From Tatlockia sp. (lineage in GTDB: Bacteria > Pseudomonadota > Gammaproteobacteria > Legionellales > Legionellaceae), in NCBI GenBank assembly GCA_013697725.1, contig JACCWI010000030.1:1-64000 (forward strand): DNA of 64,000 nucleotides. Reading direction: 5' to 3'. A model generated the notes under the pieces. It was given only the letters and a program-made list of their open reading frames with translations. It made no database searches and was not told the DNA's origin. A program made the position numbers and the translations under genes. Positions within the stretch are counted from its first letter, which is position 1. Each line of letters begins with the position of its first letter. Shown in pieces: positions 46,119 through 55,252 of the stretch.

Positions 46119-47846
46119 ATGCACCAATCACAGATTAGAGCGCTTATGTCAAAATTATTGGCTTTCATTAATTCCAAAAGCTACTTTATTTTTATTTTTA
46201 TTAGCCTGCTAGCTCTTATACTCAACCGAATTACTCTTGGTATTGATCTGGGAGATGAATCCTATTACGCCAGCTTTCTCGATGGGTGGTTGAAAGATGG
46301 CATTAAAAACTCTAATAATCTGATGATTCATCAAACCGCTGCCTTATTATTATTTCCTTTTGCTTATGCCTATCAAGCTGTAGTTGGTAGTGAAACGGGT
46401 CTAATTTTATACCTAAGGCTAATTTATACCTTAATGTCTTTTGGAGCGATGCTAACGCTATATTATTTCCTTAAGCCAATTCAGGGCAAATTATTTAGCA
46501 CCGTTGTCTTTGCCTTTGGTGTTTTATTCATACCTTGGGGCTTACCAGCGCCTTCTTATAATACTATAGGTATGTTTGGCATGTTGGCTGCGGTATCTGT
46601 ATTTGGAATAGCAGTGATGCAAGGCCAAGGAAAGAAAAAATTAAAATTTTTTTTCTCTGCTTCTCTTTGGACCTGCTCTATTGTTGCCTATCCAAGCTTG
46701 CTTATCGCTTTTGTCGGGTTTATTTTAATAGCCTATGCTTTTTTGAAGGAGGGTAAAGCACTCCTAACTTATTTGATTTTAAGCAGTTTTATTTTCACAT
46801 GCACTTTAGCCCTCTTGTTTTTGATTTTGGGAACTGAACATATAATCTATATTTTTAAATTTTCCAATTCAATGCTTCAGGTGAGCAGTTTGCCCCTTAA
46901 AATTTATAAAATTATTCAAGTTTTTCATAATTCAACCTTTCTTATTTTATGCCTTACTTCCTTAATAATAGGAGGTTCTCTACCATTTTATCCCCGTCTC
47001 ATTTTCTTAGCTGAATTGTATATAGCTAGTCTCAGTGTTTATTTAACTTTCTATGCTCAGCCTTCTCTATTTCTGGCCTCTCATGACTTAATTTTTATAA
47101 TTGCATTGCTTGGGATATTTATTCCTTTAAATGCAATTAGATCGTCGCTGAATCCTACTTATCGCCTTATCAGTATTATGTATTGTACTAGCTTTTTTGC
47201 AGGATTGATTACCACAATAACTGCCTCGAACGGCTTGTTTAATTTCCCCGTGGGTGGCTTATTAGCAGCATGTTTAACCTTAGGGTTTTTGAGTAACTCC
47301 TTCGTTGCGCAAAAACGTACCCATACTTATATAGGTGTAATGATTTTCACCTCTTTTTGTATGGCTATTATTAGCTTTAGTTATTTTTATGGTGAAATTT
47401 ATGGTGATCCCTTGCAGGTGCCTAATCAAAAAATTAAAAAAGGGATTTTTGCAGGGTTAACAACTTCGCAACTACAAGCGAATTTTATTAATAAAATAAT
47501 ATCAATATTACCTCAAAATAGATCTAACGGAAAAATAGCAGTGTTTGGACGATTATCTGGACTATATTTGCTTACCTCCTTGTCTCCTGCAGTCCTAAGT
47601 ACTTGGAATTATAACATTGGTCAAAACAAAGCAGTCTTAAACTTGATTAGAAATTTTTATCAGAAAAAGAAAAATCAGCCTGATTTGATAATAAAATATA
47701 AAGATCCCTGGGGTGAGCCACTTGCTGAGATAGAAAAATTAATTCTTCAAAAGTATGAGGTAAAAGACAGGTATAAAGCGGAGATTCAGTCAGTAACCAT
47801 ATATCAACATTCTAAACAATACTTTGCAAACCGGAATAATTCCTAA
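46119..47846 (+). CDS. Polytopic membrane protein, GT-C-like glycosyltransferase candidate
   Basis: 575 residues with about twelve membrane segments and a C-terminal soluble tail of about 140 residues. The first periplasmic loop reads GIDLGDESYYASFLDGWLKDG; an Asp/Glu pair at this point is the usual catalytic mark of GT-C enzymes. No named family recognised. It faces away from the glycan operon across a 269-base region without other genes and may share its regulation. Start may be the ATG at 46119 or the one nine codons later (MSKLLAFINSK); no strong ribosome site. Confidence 0.72.
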   Translation: MHQSQIRALMSKLLAFINSKSYFIFIFISLLALILNRITLGIDLGDESYYASFLDGWLKDGIKNSNNLMIHQTAALLLFPFAYAYQAVVGSETGLILYLRLIYTLMSFGAMLTLYYFLKPIQGKLFSTVVFAFGVLFIPWGLPAPSYNTIGMFGMLAAVSVFGIAVMQGQGKKKLKFFFSASLWTCSIVAYPSLLIAFVGFILIAYAFLKEGKALLTYLILSSFIFTCTLALLFLILGTEHIIYIFKFSNSMLQVSSLPLKIYKIIQVFHNSTFLILCLTSLIIGGSLPFYPRLIFLAELYIASLSVYLTFYAQPSLFLASHDLIFIIALLGIFIPLNAIRSSLNPTYRLISIMYCTSFFAGLITTITASNGLFNFPVGGLLAACLTLGFLSNSFVAQKRTHTYIGVMIFTSFCMAIISFSYFYGEIYGDPLQVPNQKIKKGIFAGLTTSQLQANFINKIISILPQNRSNGKIAVFGRLSGLYLLTSLSPAVLSTWNYNIGQNKAVLNLIRNFYQKKKNQPDLIIKYKDPWGEPLAEIEKLILQKYEVKDRYKAEIQSVTIYQHSKQYFANRNNS

Positions 47847-47952
47847 AAGCATAGATGCCAAGAATAGAGGGCAATGAAAAAAATGCCCCCTACCCCTCTC
47901 CTAAATGGAGTAATCATTTTTACAAAAGTTAATTCTCTGACAATAGTTAGCT

Positions 47953-48444
47953 TTAAATCTCACGGATATCATGAATCATCAGATCTTCAACAGGTACATC
48001 AGCATGACCCATACGTTGGCCTGTTTTTACTTTGGCGATCGCATCAACAATATCCATGCCTTCGACAACTTCAGCAAATACACAGTAGCCATATCCTTGA
48101 GGATTTTCCCCGCTGTAATTTAGGAAACTGTTATCAACCACATTTATAAAAAATTGCGCAGTAGCTGAATGGGGATCCATGGTTCTTGCCATTGCGACTG
48201 TACCGCGCTTATTGGGTTTAGCATCTTTGGCTTCATTTTTAACGGTTGAATCAGTAGGTTTTTGTGACATGTCCGCATTCATTCCACCGCCTTGAACCAT
48301 AAACCCGTCAATAACACGGTGAAAAATTGTTTCGTTATAAAAGCCTTTGCGGACATAATTAAGAAAATTTTCAACTGTTTTGGGTGCTGTATCTTCATGT
48401 AGTTTTAAATGAATATCACCTTTTGACGTGTTAATAACTACCAT
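47953..48444 (-). CDS. ppiB: Peptidyl-prolyl cis-trans isomerase, cyclophilin type
   Basis: 163 residues without signal peptide, hence the cytoplasmic cyclophilin. Catalytic and fold motifs: [16 protein letters not shown] (Arg of the active site), [12 protein letters not shown] and [23 protein letters not shown]. It catalyses proline isomerisation during protein folding. It lies 12 bases after tgt on the same strand. Confidence 0.95.
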   Translation of the reverse strand: MVVINTSKGDIHLKLHEDTAPKTVENFLNYVRKGFYNETIFHRVIDGFMVQGGGMNADMSQKPTDSTVKNEAKDAKPNKRGTVAMARTMDPHSATAQFFINVVDNSFLNYSGENPQGYGYCVFAEVVEGMDIVDAIAKVKTGQRMGHADVPVEDLMIHDIREI

Positions 48445-48456
48445 TAAGCTCTCCTA

Positions 48457-49608
48457 TTAAGAATTAAGTATAAAGTCGCGCATTTTAGCACAAACCTCGT
48501 TCATCACATGAATATTATGTATACTTGCTAAGGCAGTGAACAAATTGGCTTTTTGTTTGAATAAATGATGTAAATAAGCACGGGAATGATGTTTGCATGT
48601 GTAACAAGTGCAGCTTTCCATAATAGGCGCATTGTCATTTGCAAAGCAGACTTTTTTAATTTGAATACGCTCATTTTCATGCTCACTTTTAAAACGCAAC
48701 CAAGCCCCTTCTTTGATAACTTCTCCACAATATAAGGCTCCATGTCTTGCATTTCGCGTTGGGGCTACACAATCGAACATATCAATACCTTCGGCGACAA
48801 CATCTAACAAATCCTGGGGGGACATACCAACACCCATAGTATAGCGAGGCTTTTCTTCTGGTAAATATTCCCTTACCCAACCAATGACCTCTACCGTTTT
48901 TGTCATATCAAAACCAATCGTTTCACCGCCAATTGCGATACCATCAGTATTCATAGCGGCCACAAACTCAGCACTTTCTTGCCGTAAATCTTTAAATATT
49001 CCTCCTTGCACAATACCAAATAAAGCCTGAGCAGCACCGTAGCGTGAGTTAGGATGAGCTTGATGATAGGTCAATGATTGCCTCAGCCAGCGGTGGGTGC
49101 GAGTCATAATCTGTTGCACTTCTTCTTTACTGCAATTATCCGGTGTACATTGATCAAAAGCCATGATGATATCGGCACCGATTATTTTTTGCGTAGCCAG
49201 GGACATTTCGGGTGTCATATTAATGAAGCGTTCCGTCCCAGGCAGCTTAAAATGTGCCCCCTCTTCATCAATTTCACAAATTTCTTTATTTTTCGATAAG
49301 CTAAAAACCTGGAACCCACCGCTGTCTGTAAGCATTGGACCCTGCCAACCCATAAAAAGATGCATTCCACCCGCTTCCTCAATGATCTGCATTCCCGGAG
49401 CGCAAAGCATATGATAGGTATTACCGCCTAAAATAATTTGGCTACCGGCCGCAATTAATTCGCCAGGTGTCATATTATTAACACCGGCTCTGGTGCCAAC
49501 CGGCATAAAAACAGGCGTCATAAAATCACCATGAGGTGTGCTAACACGAGTTACTCGCGCTTTGGTTTGACAATGATTTTTAATAACTTTGGTACTAAAT
49601 TTATTCAT
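48457..49608 (-). CDS. tgt: tRNA-guanine transglycosylase
   Basis: 383 residues; exchanges guanine 34 of GUN-anticodon tRNAs for preQ1, the entry step of queuosine. Signatures: MLTDSGGFQVFSL (catalytic Asp region), CAPTRNARHGALY (tRNA contact, second Asp nearby in GIDMFDCVAPTRNA) and the zinc site ESCTCYTCKHHSRAYLHHLF. A distant gene in the window, queH, acts at the end of the same pathway. Confidence 0.97.
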   Translation of the reverse strand: MNKFSTKVIKNHCQTKARVTRVSTPHGDFMTPVFMPVGTRAGVNNMTPGELIAAGSQIILGGNTYHMLCAPGMQIIEEAGGMHLFMGWQGPMLTDSGGFQVFSLSKNKEICEIDEEGAHFKLPGTERFINMTPEMSLATQKIIGADIIMAFDQCTPDNCSKEEVQQIMTRTHRWLRQSLTYHQAHPNSRYGAAQALFGIVQGGIFKDLRQESAEFVAAMNTDGIAIGGETIGFDMTKTVEVIGWVREYLPEEKPRYTMGVGMSPQDLLDVVAEGIDMFDCVAPTRNARHGALYCGEVIKEGAWLRFKSEHENERIQIKKVCFANDNAPIMESCTCYTCKHHSRAYLHHLFKQKANLFTALASIHNIHVMNEVCAKMRDFILNS

Positions 49609-49651
49609 TAAGTGTTAAACCAATTTTTTTGAGGATAAAAGCATAGAGCAT

Positions 49652-50167
49652 TTAATAACCTCTAAGTTGCTGAAGTTGTTTTCTCAAAACCCTGTAAACA
49701 GGAATCGCACTAAGTAGCATAATAAAAAAATAAATTGCAGCCCAAGCAGGCATTGATAAGCCAAGCCATTGCCAACTTATCAGGGAACAACTTTTTGTGC
49801 CCCAGAATAGAGAATGCAGTACATCTTTTACCGGAAAATAGCGAATAAGTACGTCCAGCTCAGGCAAGCATACAGCTGCTTGGCCCAGAGGAAGTGTTTG
49901 AAGCCAGAGTTGCCTTCCAGCGAAATATAAACCTGCTGCTGCAATAAAAAATTGAAAACAAGCTATAAACTTTCCTGCTCTGAGGCTTCGTATTGTAATT
50001 CCACAAAAACAGAGGGCAAATAAAATAAATACACAAAGGCGCTGCATTAAACACAAGGGGCAAGGTTCTAAGCCTTTGACGTATTGAAAATAAAAAGAAC
50101 AGGCCAAAGTAAAAAAACTCACCAAGGTTAGTAAAATTTGCCAACGTTTATAAGCAAGTTTAGTCAT
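49652..50167 (-). CDS. dsbB: Disulfide bond formation protein DsbB
   Basis: 171 residues with four membrane segments. The first periplasmic loop carries CPLC (Cys36, Cys39; LEPCPLCLMQR) and the second carries Cys100 and Cys127 (AVCLPELD, GTKSCSL), the four redox cysteines that reoxidise DsbA and pass electrons to quinone. It overlaps the upstream cytochrome gene by four bases, suggesting coexpression. Confidence 0.94.
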   Translation of the reverse strand: MTKLAYKRWQILLTLVSFFTLACSFYFQYVKGLEPCPLCLMQRLCVFILFALCFCGITIRSLRAGKFIACFQFFIAAAGLYFAGRQLWLQTLPLGQAAVCLPELDVLIRYFPVKDVLHSLFWGTKSCSLISWQWLGLSMPAWAAIYFFIMLLSAIPVYRVLRKQLQQLRGY

Positions 50168-50559
50168 AATTTAGGTAACATATATTGAATAGCATTTTTA
50201 AGATCCTCATCAGTACAATCCTTACAAGTACCTTTTACAGGCATTGCATTAAGCCCTTTATTTGCACTAGCAATCAATTCACTTAGTGTGCTCTTATCCA
50301 ACCTTGGCTTCCAATCTTGTTTATCGTGAAGTTTTGGTGCTCCAGCTAATCCACCTTGATGACAGATAGAGCAATATTGTTCAAAAATAGCTTTTCCCTT
50401 CCCGCTTTCCCTAGGACTATTTAATCTTGCAATTTGCTGGGCTAAATGCACCTGGCCAACAGGCTTAATCCGTTCCTCAATTTTTTGTCTATCCAGAGAT
50501 GAAAGGGCCTGGACAGAGTGGGATAACACCAGGATAGAAATAAATAAAACAAAACGCAT
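50164..50559 (-). CDS. Cytochrome c5-type monohaem protein
   Basis: 131 residues from the ATG at 50559 (GAGG five bases upstream). Signal peptide to about residue 19 (FISILVLSHSVQA). Haem site CSICH at 63-67, axial Met in LNAMPVKG, and the extra Cys pair GTCKDCTDEDL typical of the cytochrome c5 family. A periplasmic electron carrier, possibly working with cytochrome bc1 or terminal oxidases. Confidence 0.9.
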   Translation of the reverse strand: MRFVLFISILVLSHSVQALSSLDRQKIEERIKPVGQVHLAQQIARLNSPRESGKGKAIFEQYCSICHQGGLAGAPKLHDKQDWKPRLDKSTLSELIASANKGLNAMPVKGTCKDCTDEDLKNAIQYMLPKL

Positions 50560-50561
50560 GA

Positions 50562-50705
50562 GCACCTCTACAACCGGAACCTGAAAATGATACCGTCAAG
50601 CTAGCACTAGATCCAGCTTGTCTTACAATTTCTAATCAAATAAATGGTGTAAAAAATGTGAATTATGCGGCTTACAATGAGTCTTGTGAAGATCTATTAG
50701 CTTAA
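50562..50705 (+). pseudogene. Possible remnant of an exported, pilin-like protein C-terminus
   Basis: A plus-strand frame of 47 codons between two stops lacks any start codon. It encodes a protein-like tail (PEPENDTVKLALDPACLTIS, then NQINGVKNVNYAAYNESCED and LLA) with two Cys spaced as in the C-terminal disulfide loop of type IV pilin-like proteins. It lies in a 292-base gap otherwise without genes. Resemblance is by eye only. Confidence 0.3.
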
Positions 50706-50851
50706 CTTTACAAGGTGGCGGAACACAGAATTAATTAAGCTCAACTTGATACAATCTTTAGTGTCAGAGTAATTAATACTCGATTTATATATCAGGCAGC
50801 CCGACTGTCGATGAAGAGAACTGCCTTAGATGAGTGTTGCTCAGTCCTTAG

Positions 50852-51877
50852 CTAAACAAGCAATAATTCTTCTGCATCCAACTCTTCTAAATGACGATGG
50901 TAAGAGAGAATTTTCTCCTGACGCAAGTTGAACAAAGCAGCTCCTGTTACATAGGAATAAAAATAAGTTTCATCAGAATCAAAGCGATGCGCTTTAACTA
51001 GACAACTTGACCAATCATTATGTTCCGGAGGCGGATTGTTTGCCTGCCAAAAGCAGGGAATTTTTTCCCCGGTTGCAAGCTGATCCAGAACCTCACCACT
51101 TGCCCCATTGTCCATAGCAAAATCGTAATAGAGGCTTAAATCTTCTTCACTTCTCACGATTAGGAAACTTGGATTTGCATCATCATCGAGTAATAAAAAA
51201 CTTCCTGAATTATCAGCAAGATAGTATTCAACAATGCCTTTTTCATGGCGAAGCTGATTAAAAAAATCTGTAAATTTTTTATCGTGCAAGCAACTGGGTG
51301 AAGTTACAGATAACATGCTGACCACCATGCCAGACATCAAATGGAAATATTGCATTTGTAAATCATAAATAGATTTGGTAATAAGTTCAGCCACATTAGG
51401 ATCAGATTTTTTAATATAGCGATGAATTAATCCTTCATTAAAGGCTTCAATAGCTAGTTTTTCATCAGCCTGACCAGTTAACAGAATTTTTCTTATATTG
51501 GGATTTTCAATGCGGCGGCAAAACTCTAAGCCATCCATCCCTGGCATTGCATAATCAACGACCACCACTGAAATTTCTTCAAAACGACGTGGATTATAAA
51601 TTTCGGCATGAATTGCCGTAAAATCAAGGTTGATTGTATGATTTGTTAATGGACAGTTTTTAGACTCAGTATACTCACTCAGACATCGTTGACTCAGCAT
51701 ATCTAGCTCACAATGTTTTTTATGAATACAATCGAGGGCGTCAAAAGGTGAATCAAAGACGCGGTAGGCTAAGCCTTCATCAAGCTGCAATACAAAGTTT
51801 AGTAAGAAGTCACGACTATCATCAATAAACAAAGCAGTGCTCGGAAAATAGCAGGTCGGTATCGAAAAATTTTGCAT
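50852..51877 (-). CDS. lqsR: LqsR-like response regulator
   Basis: 341 residues. An atypical receiver domain occupies about 14-180: acidic pocket FIDDSRD near 18-23, a long insertion (about 50-95), phosphoacceptor Asp108 in VVVVDYAMPGMDGLEF, the switch Thr in KILLTGQAD, and Lys in RYIKKSD. The remainder has no DNA-binding domain. In L. pneumophila the quorum-sensing regulator LqsR has its reported phosphoacceptor at the same number, Asp108, and a non-DNA-binding output part. The neighbour upstream is a six-TM kinase of the LqsS kind. It may be LqsR or a close paralogue. GAGGAG lies before the ATG. Confidence 0.78.
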   Translation of the reverse strand: MQNFSIPTCYFPSTALFIDDSRDFLLNFVLQLDEGLAYRVFDSPFDALDCIHKKHCELDMLSQRCLSEYTESKNCPLTNHTINLDFTAIHAEIYNPRRFEEISVVVVDYAMPGMDGLEFCRRIENPNIRKILLTGQADEKLAIEAFNEGLIHRYIKKSDPNVAELITKSIYDLQMQYFHLMSGMVVSMLSVTSPSCLHDKKFTDFFNQLRHEKGIVEYYLADNSGSFLLLDDDANPSFLIVRSEEDLSLYYDFAMDNGASGEVLDQLATGEKIPCFWQANNPPPEHNDWSSCLVKAHRFDSDETYFYSYVTGAALFNLRQEKILSYHRHLEELDAEELLLV

Positions 51878-52113
51878 AGCTCCTCCTGAGCAACCGTTCC
51901 AGTTAAAGCTAGAACTTTAAAAATAGAATAAACTCGCTGTTGCTACCTAGAACAAATAAATCCTCAGATTGCTTGTAAAATAACACAGTCAGAAGGCTAT
52001 TCCAAATAAAAAAGTGAGATTATATATGATTCGAAGTCTAATTTTGCCTTGGCAAAAACAGCATCCTTAGAAGCCAAAGTTGTAGCTAAAGTTTACATGG
52101 TGTCAAATTTCTA

Positions 52114-53400
52114 TCAGATAGCCGGAAATGACATCATAAATTGCGTATAGACACCCTCTTTTGCCTCACAACGAATATCACCACCAAAACGATTCATCAC
52201 CAGCTTGCAAAAAGACAAACCAATTCCAGTTCCCATGAAGGTTGTGGTGTAAAAATGATTAAATACTCTTGAGAGTTGCTTAGGCGACATACCGATAGCG
52301 CTGTCCTTAAAATTAAGCATATTGAATTTTTCGCTTTTCTCCGTCCAGATAGTTATAGTGCCTTTCTGGGCTTGTGCTATGACATATAAAGCATTTTTTA
52401 AAAGATTAAAAAGTACATGCTGCATCAATAATTTTGAGCCCTTAAACATGAAATCACCTTCCCAAATTACTAAACATCGTTCTTCCTTGGATTTAAAAGG
52501 ATATCTGGCCATCGCTGCAGCCAAGCAATCGTCCATTGAGCAAGGCTCTAAAACACAATCTTGCAAGGAATTCTCCCGACCCGCTTTTACCAATAACATA
52601 TCGATAATTGTTGTTGCATAATCAATTTCACTAATGATGCGATCACTCACTTCTTCAAGCTGTTGTATTCGCGTTTCACGAATGCTTCCGGGTAGCAAGC
52701 CTTGTTCTTTTGCCAAATAAAAAGCCTGGAATAATTGAGGTGAATAGAGAGCTAATGCCTTTGCTCCACTTTTAATACCGAGTAAAGGCGTACGCAATTC
52801 ATGCGCTATCATGCCTGCTGCTGCCGCCATTCCAGCCAAGCGCTGCTGCTGGTAGAGCGCAGTTTTGTAATTAAATGTAGACCCGACGATGATCACAGAA
52901 AAAATCACGATCATGATTTCTACATGCTCAGCACCAAAATAGAGCGAGGGTGAAAATAGATAATAACAAGCTAAAGCAAGCCCCCAACCAAGGCTTATTA
53001 AAATCACTAAGCTTAAAAAATCAACCAACAAGATTAATAAAAATACGGAACTTAGCAATGACATAGCGGAAATAACATTGGCATTATTCATGAGAAATGA
53101 AAAGGCAAAAAAGAATGAAAGCGTGTATAAAATTGTAAAAAACCAATACCAAGGTAGGTAAGGCCTGCACGTAGTTGACCAATGAGGGGCCAACATAAGG
53201 CCTAGACCTAACAACGAGCCCACAATTCTTAGGCTAAAGGCTTCAAAAGGTTGGGGCAGCCATTCTGTCCAAATCAAATAAAGTAGTGGAAACCCTAAAA
53301 AAACGATCGCTCCAACTGCCACTAATTGATGGGAAGCATTGGACAGGCTACGTAGCATTGATTGATCCAAATAATTGAGAATATACTTTATATTTTTCAT
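52114..53400 (-). CDS. lqsS: LqsS-like membrane sensor histidine kinase
   Basis: 428 residues from the ATG at 53400 (AAGGAG ten bases upstream). Six hydrophobic segments at about 25-175 form an integral sensor like those of CqsS and LqsS, which detect alpha-hydroxyketone signals. The phosphorylated His is His200 in MIAHELRTPLLGIKSG, the number reported for LqsS. The ATPase has NLLKNALYVI (N box), FKDSAIGMSP (a DxxxG form of G1) and GTGIGLSFCK. No receiver domain is attached. The response regulator lies 236 bases downstream. The synthase LqsA and HdeD, which flank this pair in L. pneumophila, are absent here. Confidence 0.78.
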   Translation of the reverse strand: MKNIKYILNYLDQSMLRSLSNASHQLVAVGAIVFLGFPLLYLIWTEWLPQPFEAFSLRIVGSLLGLGLMLAPHWSTTCRPYLPWYWFFTILYTLSFFFAFSFLMNNANVISAMSLLSSVFLLILLVDFLSLVILISLGWGLALACYYLFSPSLYFGAEHVEIMIVIFSVIIVGSTFNYKTALYQQQRLAGMAAAAGMIAHELRTPLLGIKSGAKALALYSPQLFQAFYLAKEQGLLPGSIRETRIQQLEEVSDRIISEIDYATTIIDMLLVKAGRENSLQDCVLEPCSMDDCLAAAMARYPFKSKEERCLVIWEGDFMFKGSKLLMQHVLFNLLKNALYVIAQAQKGTITIWTEKSEKFNMLNFKDSAIGMSPKQLSRVFNHFYTTTFMGTGIGLSFCKLVMNRFGGDIRCEAKEGVYTQFMMSFPAI

Positions 53401-53556
53401 AACCTTAAGACTCCTTTTCCACGAGCTTGCCTGCTTTTTTTGCCCTAGCATAGCAGATCTCTCGTGCTTGAGAACCTGGTTTTTTTTCGCTGAACTGGGG
53501 ATTTTGAATAATCAGGTGTATCATGTTAACAAACTTTATTTATCGCTAAGCCGCAA

Positions 53557-54486
53557 ATGCCTACTCGTATCTTAAGGATCGCCACTCGCAAAAGCCCGCT
53601 TGCTTTATGGCAAGCGAATCATGTAGCAGAAAAGCTTAAAGAACATTGGCCAGAACTTGCAATTGAATTAGTTCCGATGGTAACTACGGGTGATAAATTT
53701 CTCAAAGACAGGCTGCAAGCAATCGGTGGGAAGGGTCTTTTTGTTAAAGAACTCGAAGAAGCTTTATTATCTAATCAAGCTGATTTGGCAGTACATTCAA
53801 TGAAAGATGTTCCTGCTGCTTTTCCGCCAGGATTAATGCTTTCAGCTATCTGTGAACGTCATCATCCTGGCGATGCCTTTATTTCTAATCATTATAATTC
53901 CTTAAAAGATTTACCAACTGGCGCTATTATCGGCACTTCGAGCTTACGTCGCCAATCTCAACTATTAGCCTTTCGTCCTGATTTCAAAATATTAACCTTG
54001 CGGGGTAACATCAATACACGTCTTGATAAATTAAAGTCAGGTGAATACGATGCAATTATTTTGGCAGTTTCAGGACTTGAGCGCATGGGTTTTCACCAAG
54101 AAATCAGCGAAATTATTAATGAGGAATTGATGCTACCTGCTTGCGGTCAAGGTGCCTTGGGAATTGAAAGCCGCACAGAAGATTTAGAAATTCAAAAATT
54201 ATTAGCGCCATTAAATCATCAGCCCTCAGCAATCTGCGTACACACTGAAAGGCATCTAAATGCATTGTTAGGTGGAAATTGTCACGTTCCTCTTGCTGTT
54301 TTCGCATCAATAGAAGCAAAAAATCGTCTGTTTTTACGTGCAAAAGTACTGTCCGCCAATGGGGAGACAGTGATTAAAGATCAGCAAACTGCGATGATTT
54401 CTGAAGCTATAAATCTAGCTGATGCCTGCGCAAAAGCCCTATTTTCAAAAGGTGCAGCCGAACTTTTAGCTGAAAAAAATGACTAA
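53557..54486 (+). CDS. hemC: Porphobilinogen deaminase (hydroxymethylbilane synthase)
   Basis: 309 residues; joins four porphobilinogens into hydroxymethylbilane. The catalytic Asp84 is in HSMKDVPA and the dipyrromethane-cofactor Cys242 in LLGGNCHVPLAVFA, both at the E. coli positions. RIATRKSPLALWQA opens the protein. It leads hemCDXY, overlapping hemD by eight bases. Confidence 0.98.
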   Translation: MPTRILRIATRKSPLALWQANHVAEKLKEHWPELAIELVPMVTTGDKFLKDRLQAIGGKGLFVKELEEALLSNQADLAVHSMKDVPAAFPPGLMLSAICERHHPGDAFISNHYNSLKDLPTGAIIGTSSLRRQSQLLAFRPDFKILTLRGNINTRLDKLKSGEYDAIILAVSGLERMGFHQEISEIINEELMLPACGQGALGIESRTEDLEIQKLLAPLNHQPSAICVHTERHLNALLGGNCHVPLAVFASIEAKNRLFLRAKVLSANGETVIKDQQTAMISEAINLADACAKALFSKGAAELLAEKND

Positions 54487-55252
54487 TCTTATAGGGCTTC
54501 GGGTTTTAAACACCCGCCCTGTTGCCCAAGCAAAGATTTTAAGCCTCGAGCTTAAAGCGGCGGGAGCCATGGTTTTTGAGTGTCCAGCCCTGGAAATTAA
54601 ACCCCTTCATAGGAGCTGGGTTAATAACCTACCAAAGCTAGAGCAGGTTACTAAAGCGATTTTCATCAGTGCAAATGCCGTGAAATATTGCTTTGAAGGC
54701 TTTGAACAATTTAAAAAAAATTTGCCCACAACAATACAAATTATTGCCATTGGTGAAGCAACAGCTGCTGCTTTAAAATACTACGGGCATCTAGCCGCTT
54801 TAATACCGAGCAAAGCAGACAGCGAAAACTTGTTAAATTTCAATGCACTAAAATCTGTTCAGTTAGAAAACATACTTCTCTTTAAAGGTGAAGGCGGAAG
54901 AACCTTAATTGCTGAAACGCTAAGTGCTCGTGGTGCGATTGTGCACTCCATTGAGGTTTACAGGCGCTTATTACCTAATTGCGACCCAAAAGAATTTGCG
55001 TGCCTGTGGCGCAATGAGAGCGTGGATATTATACTGTTTACAAGTCAACAAGCGATGAGCAATCTTTTTAAATTATTTGGTGAAGAAGCGCACGCTTGGC
55101 TCTGTCGTACCCCCTGTTTGGTAATCAGTGAGCGCCTGGCAATAGAAGCATCATTATTAGGTATTAAAACCATTATTGTCAGTCATCCAAAAAAAATTTT
55201 AATAAGACTGCATCAATTCAATCAAGGATTAATTCATGGCCAATACGAATGA
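54479..55252 (+). CDS. hemD: Uroporphyrinogen-III synthase
   Basis: 257 residues; cyclises hydroxymethylbilane with inversion of ring D. Sequence conservation in HemD is low; VLNTRPVAQAKILSLELKAAG, ISANAVKYCFEGF, IGEATAAAL and LFTSQQAMSNLFKLF are the recognisable parts. Identification is reinforced by its place between hemC and hemX. The C-terminus overlaps hemX by 17 bases. Confidence 0.93.
   Translation: MTNLIGLRVLNTRPVAQAKILSLELKAAGAMVFECPALEIKPLHRSWVNNLPKLEQVTKAIFISANAVKYCFEGFEQFKKNLPTTIQIIAIGEATAAALKYYGHLAALIPSKADSENLLNFNALKSVQLENILLFKGEGGRTLIAETLSARGAIVHSIEVYRRLLPNCDPKEFACLWRNESVDIILFTSQQAMSNLFKLFGEEAHAWLCRTPCLVISERLAIEASLLGIKTIIVSHPKKILIRLHQFNQGLIHGQYE

Noticed and set aside
47874..48149. 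91-codon plus-strand frame after the GT-C-like gene
   Set aside because: Most of it is antisense to ppiB, and it has no recognisable product.
50794..50826. AGGCAG...CTGCCT repeat after lqsR as a terminator
   Set aside because: A weak six-base-pair stem, long loop and no T run.
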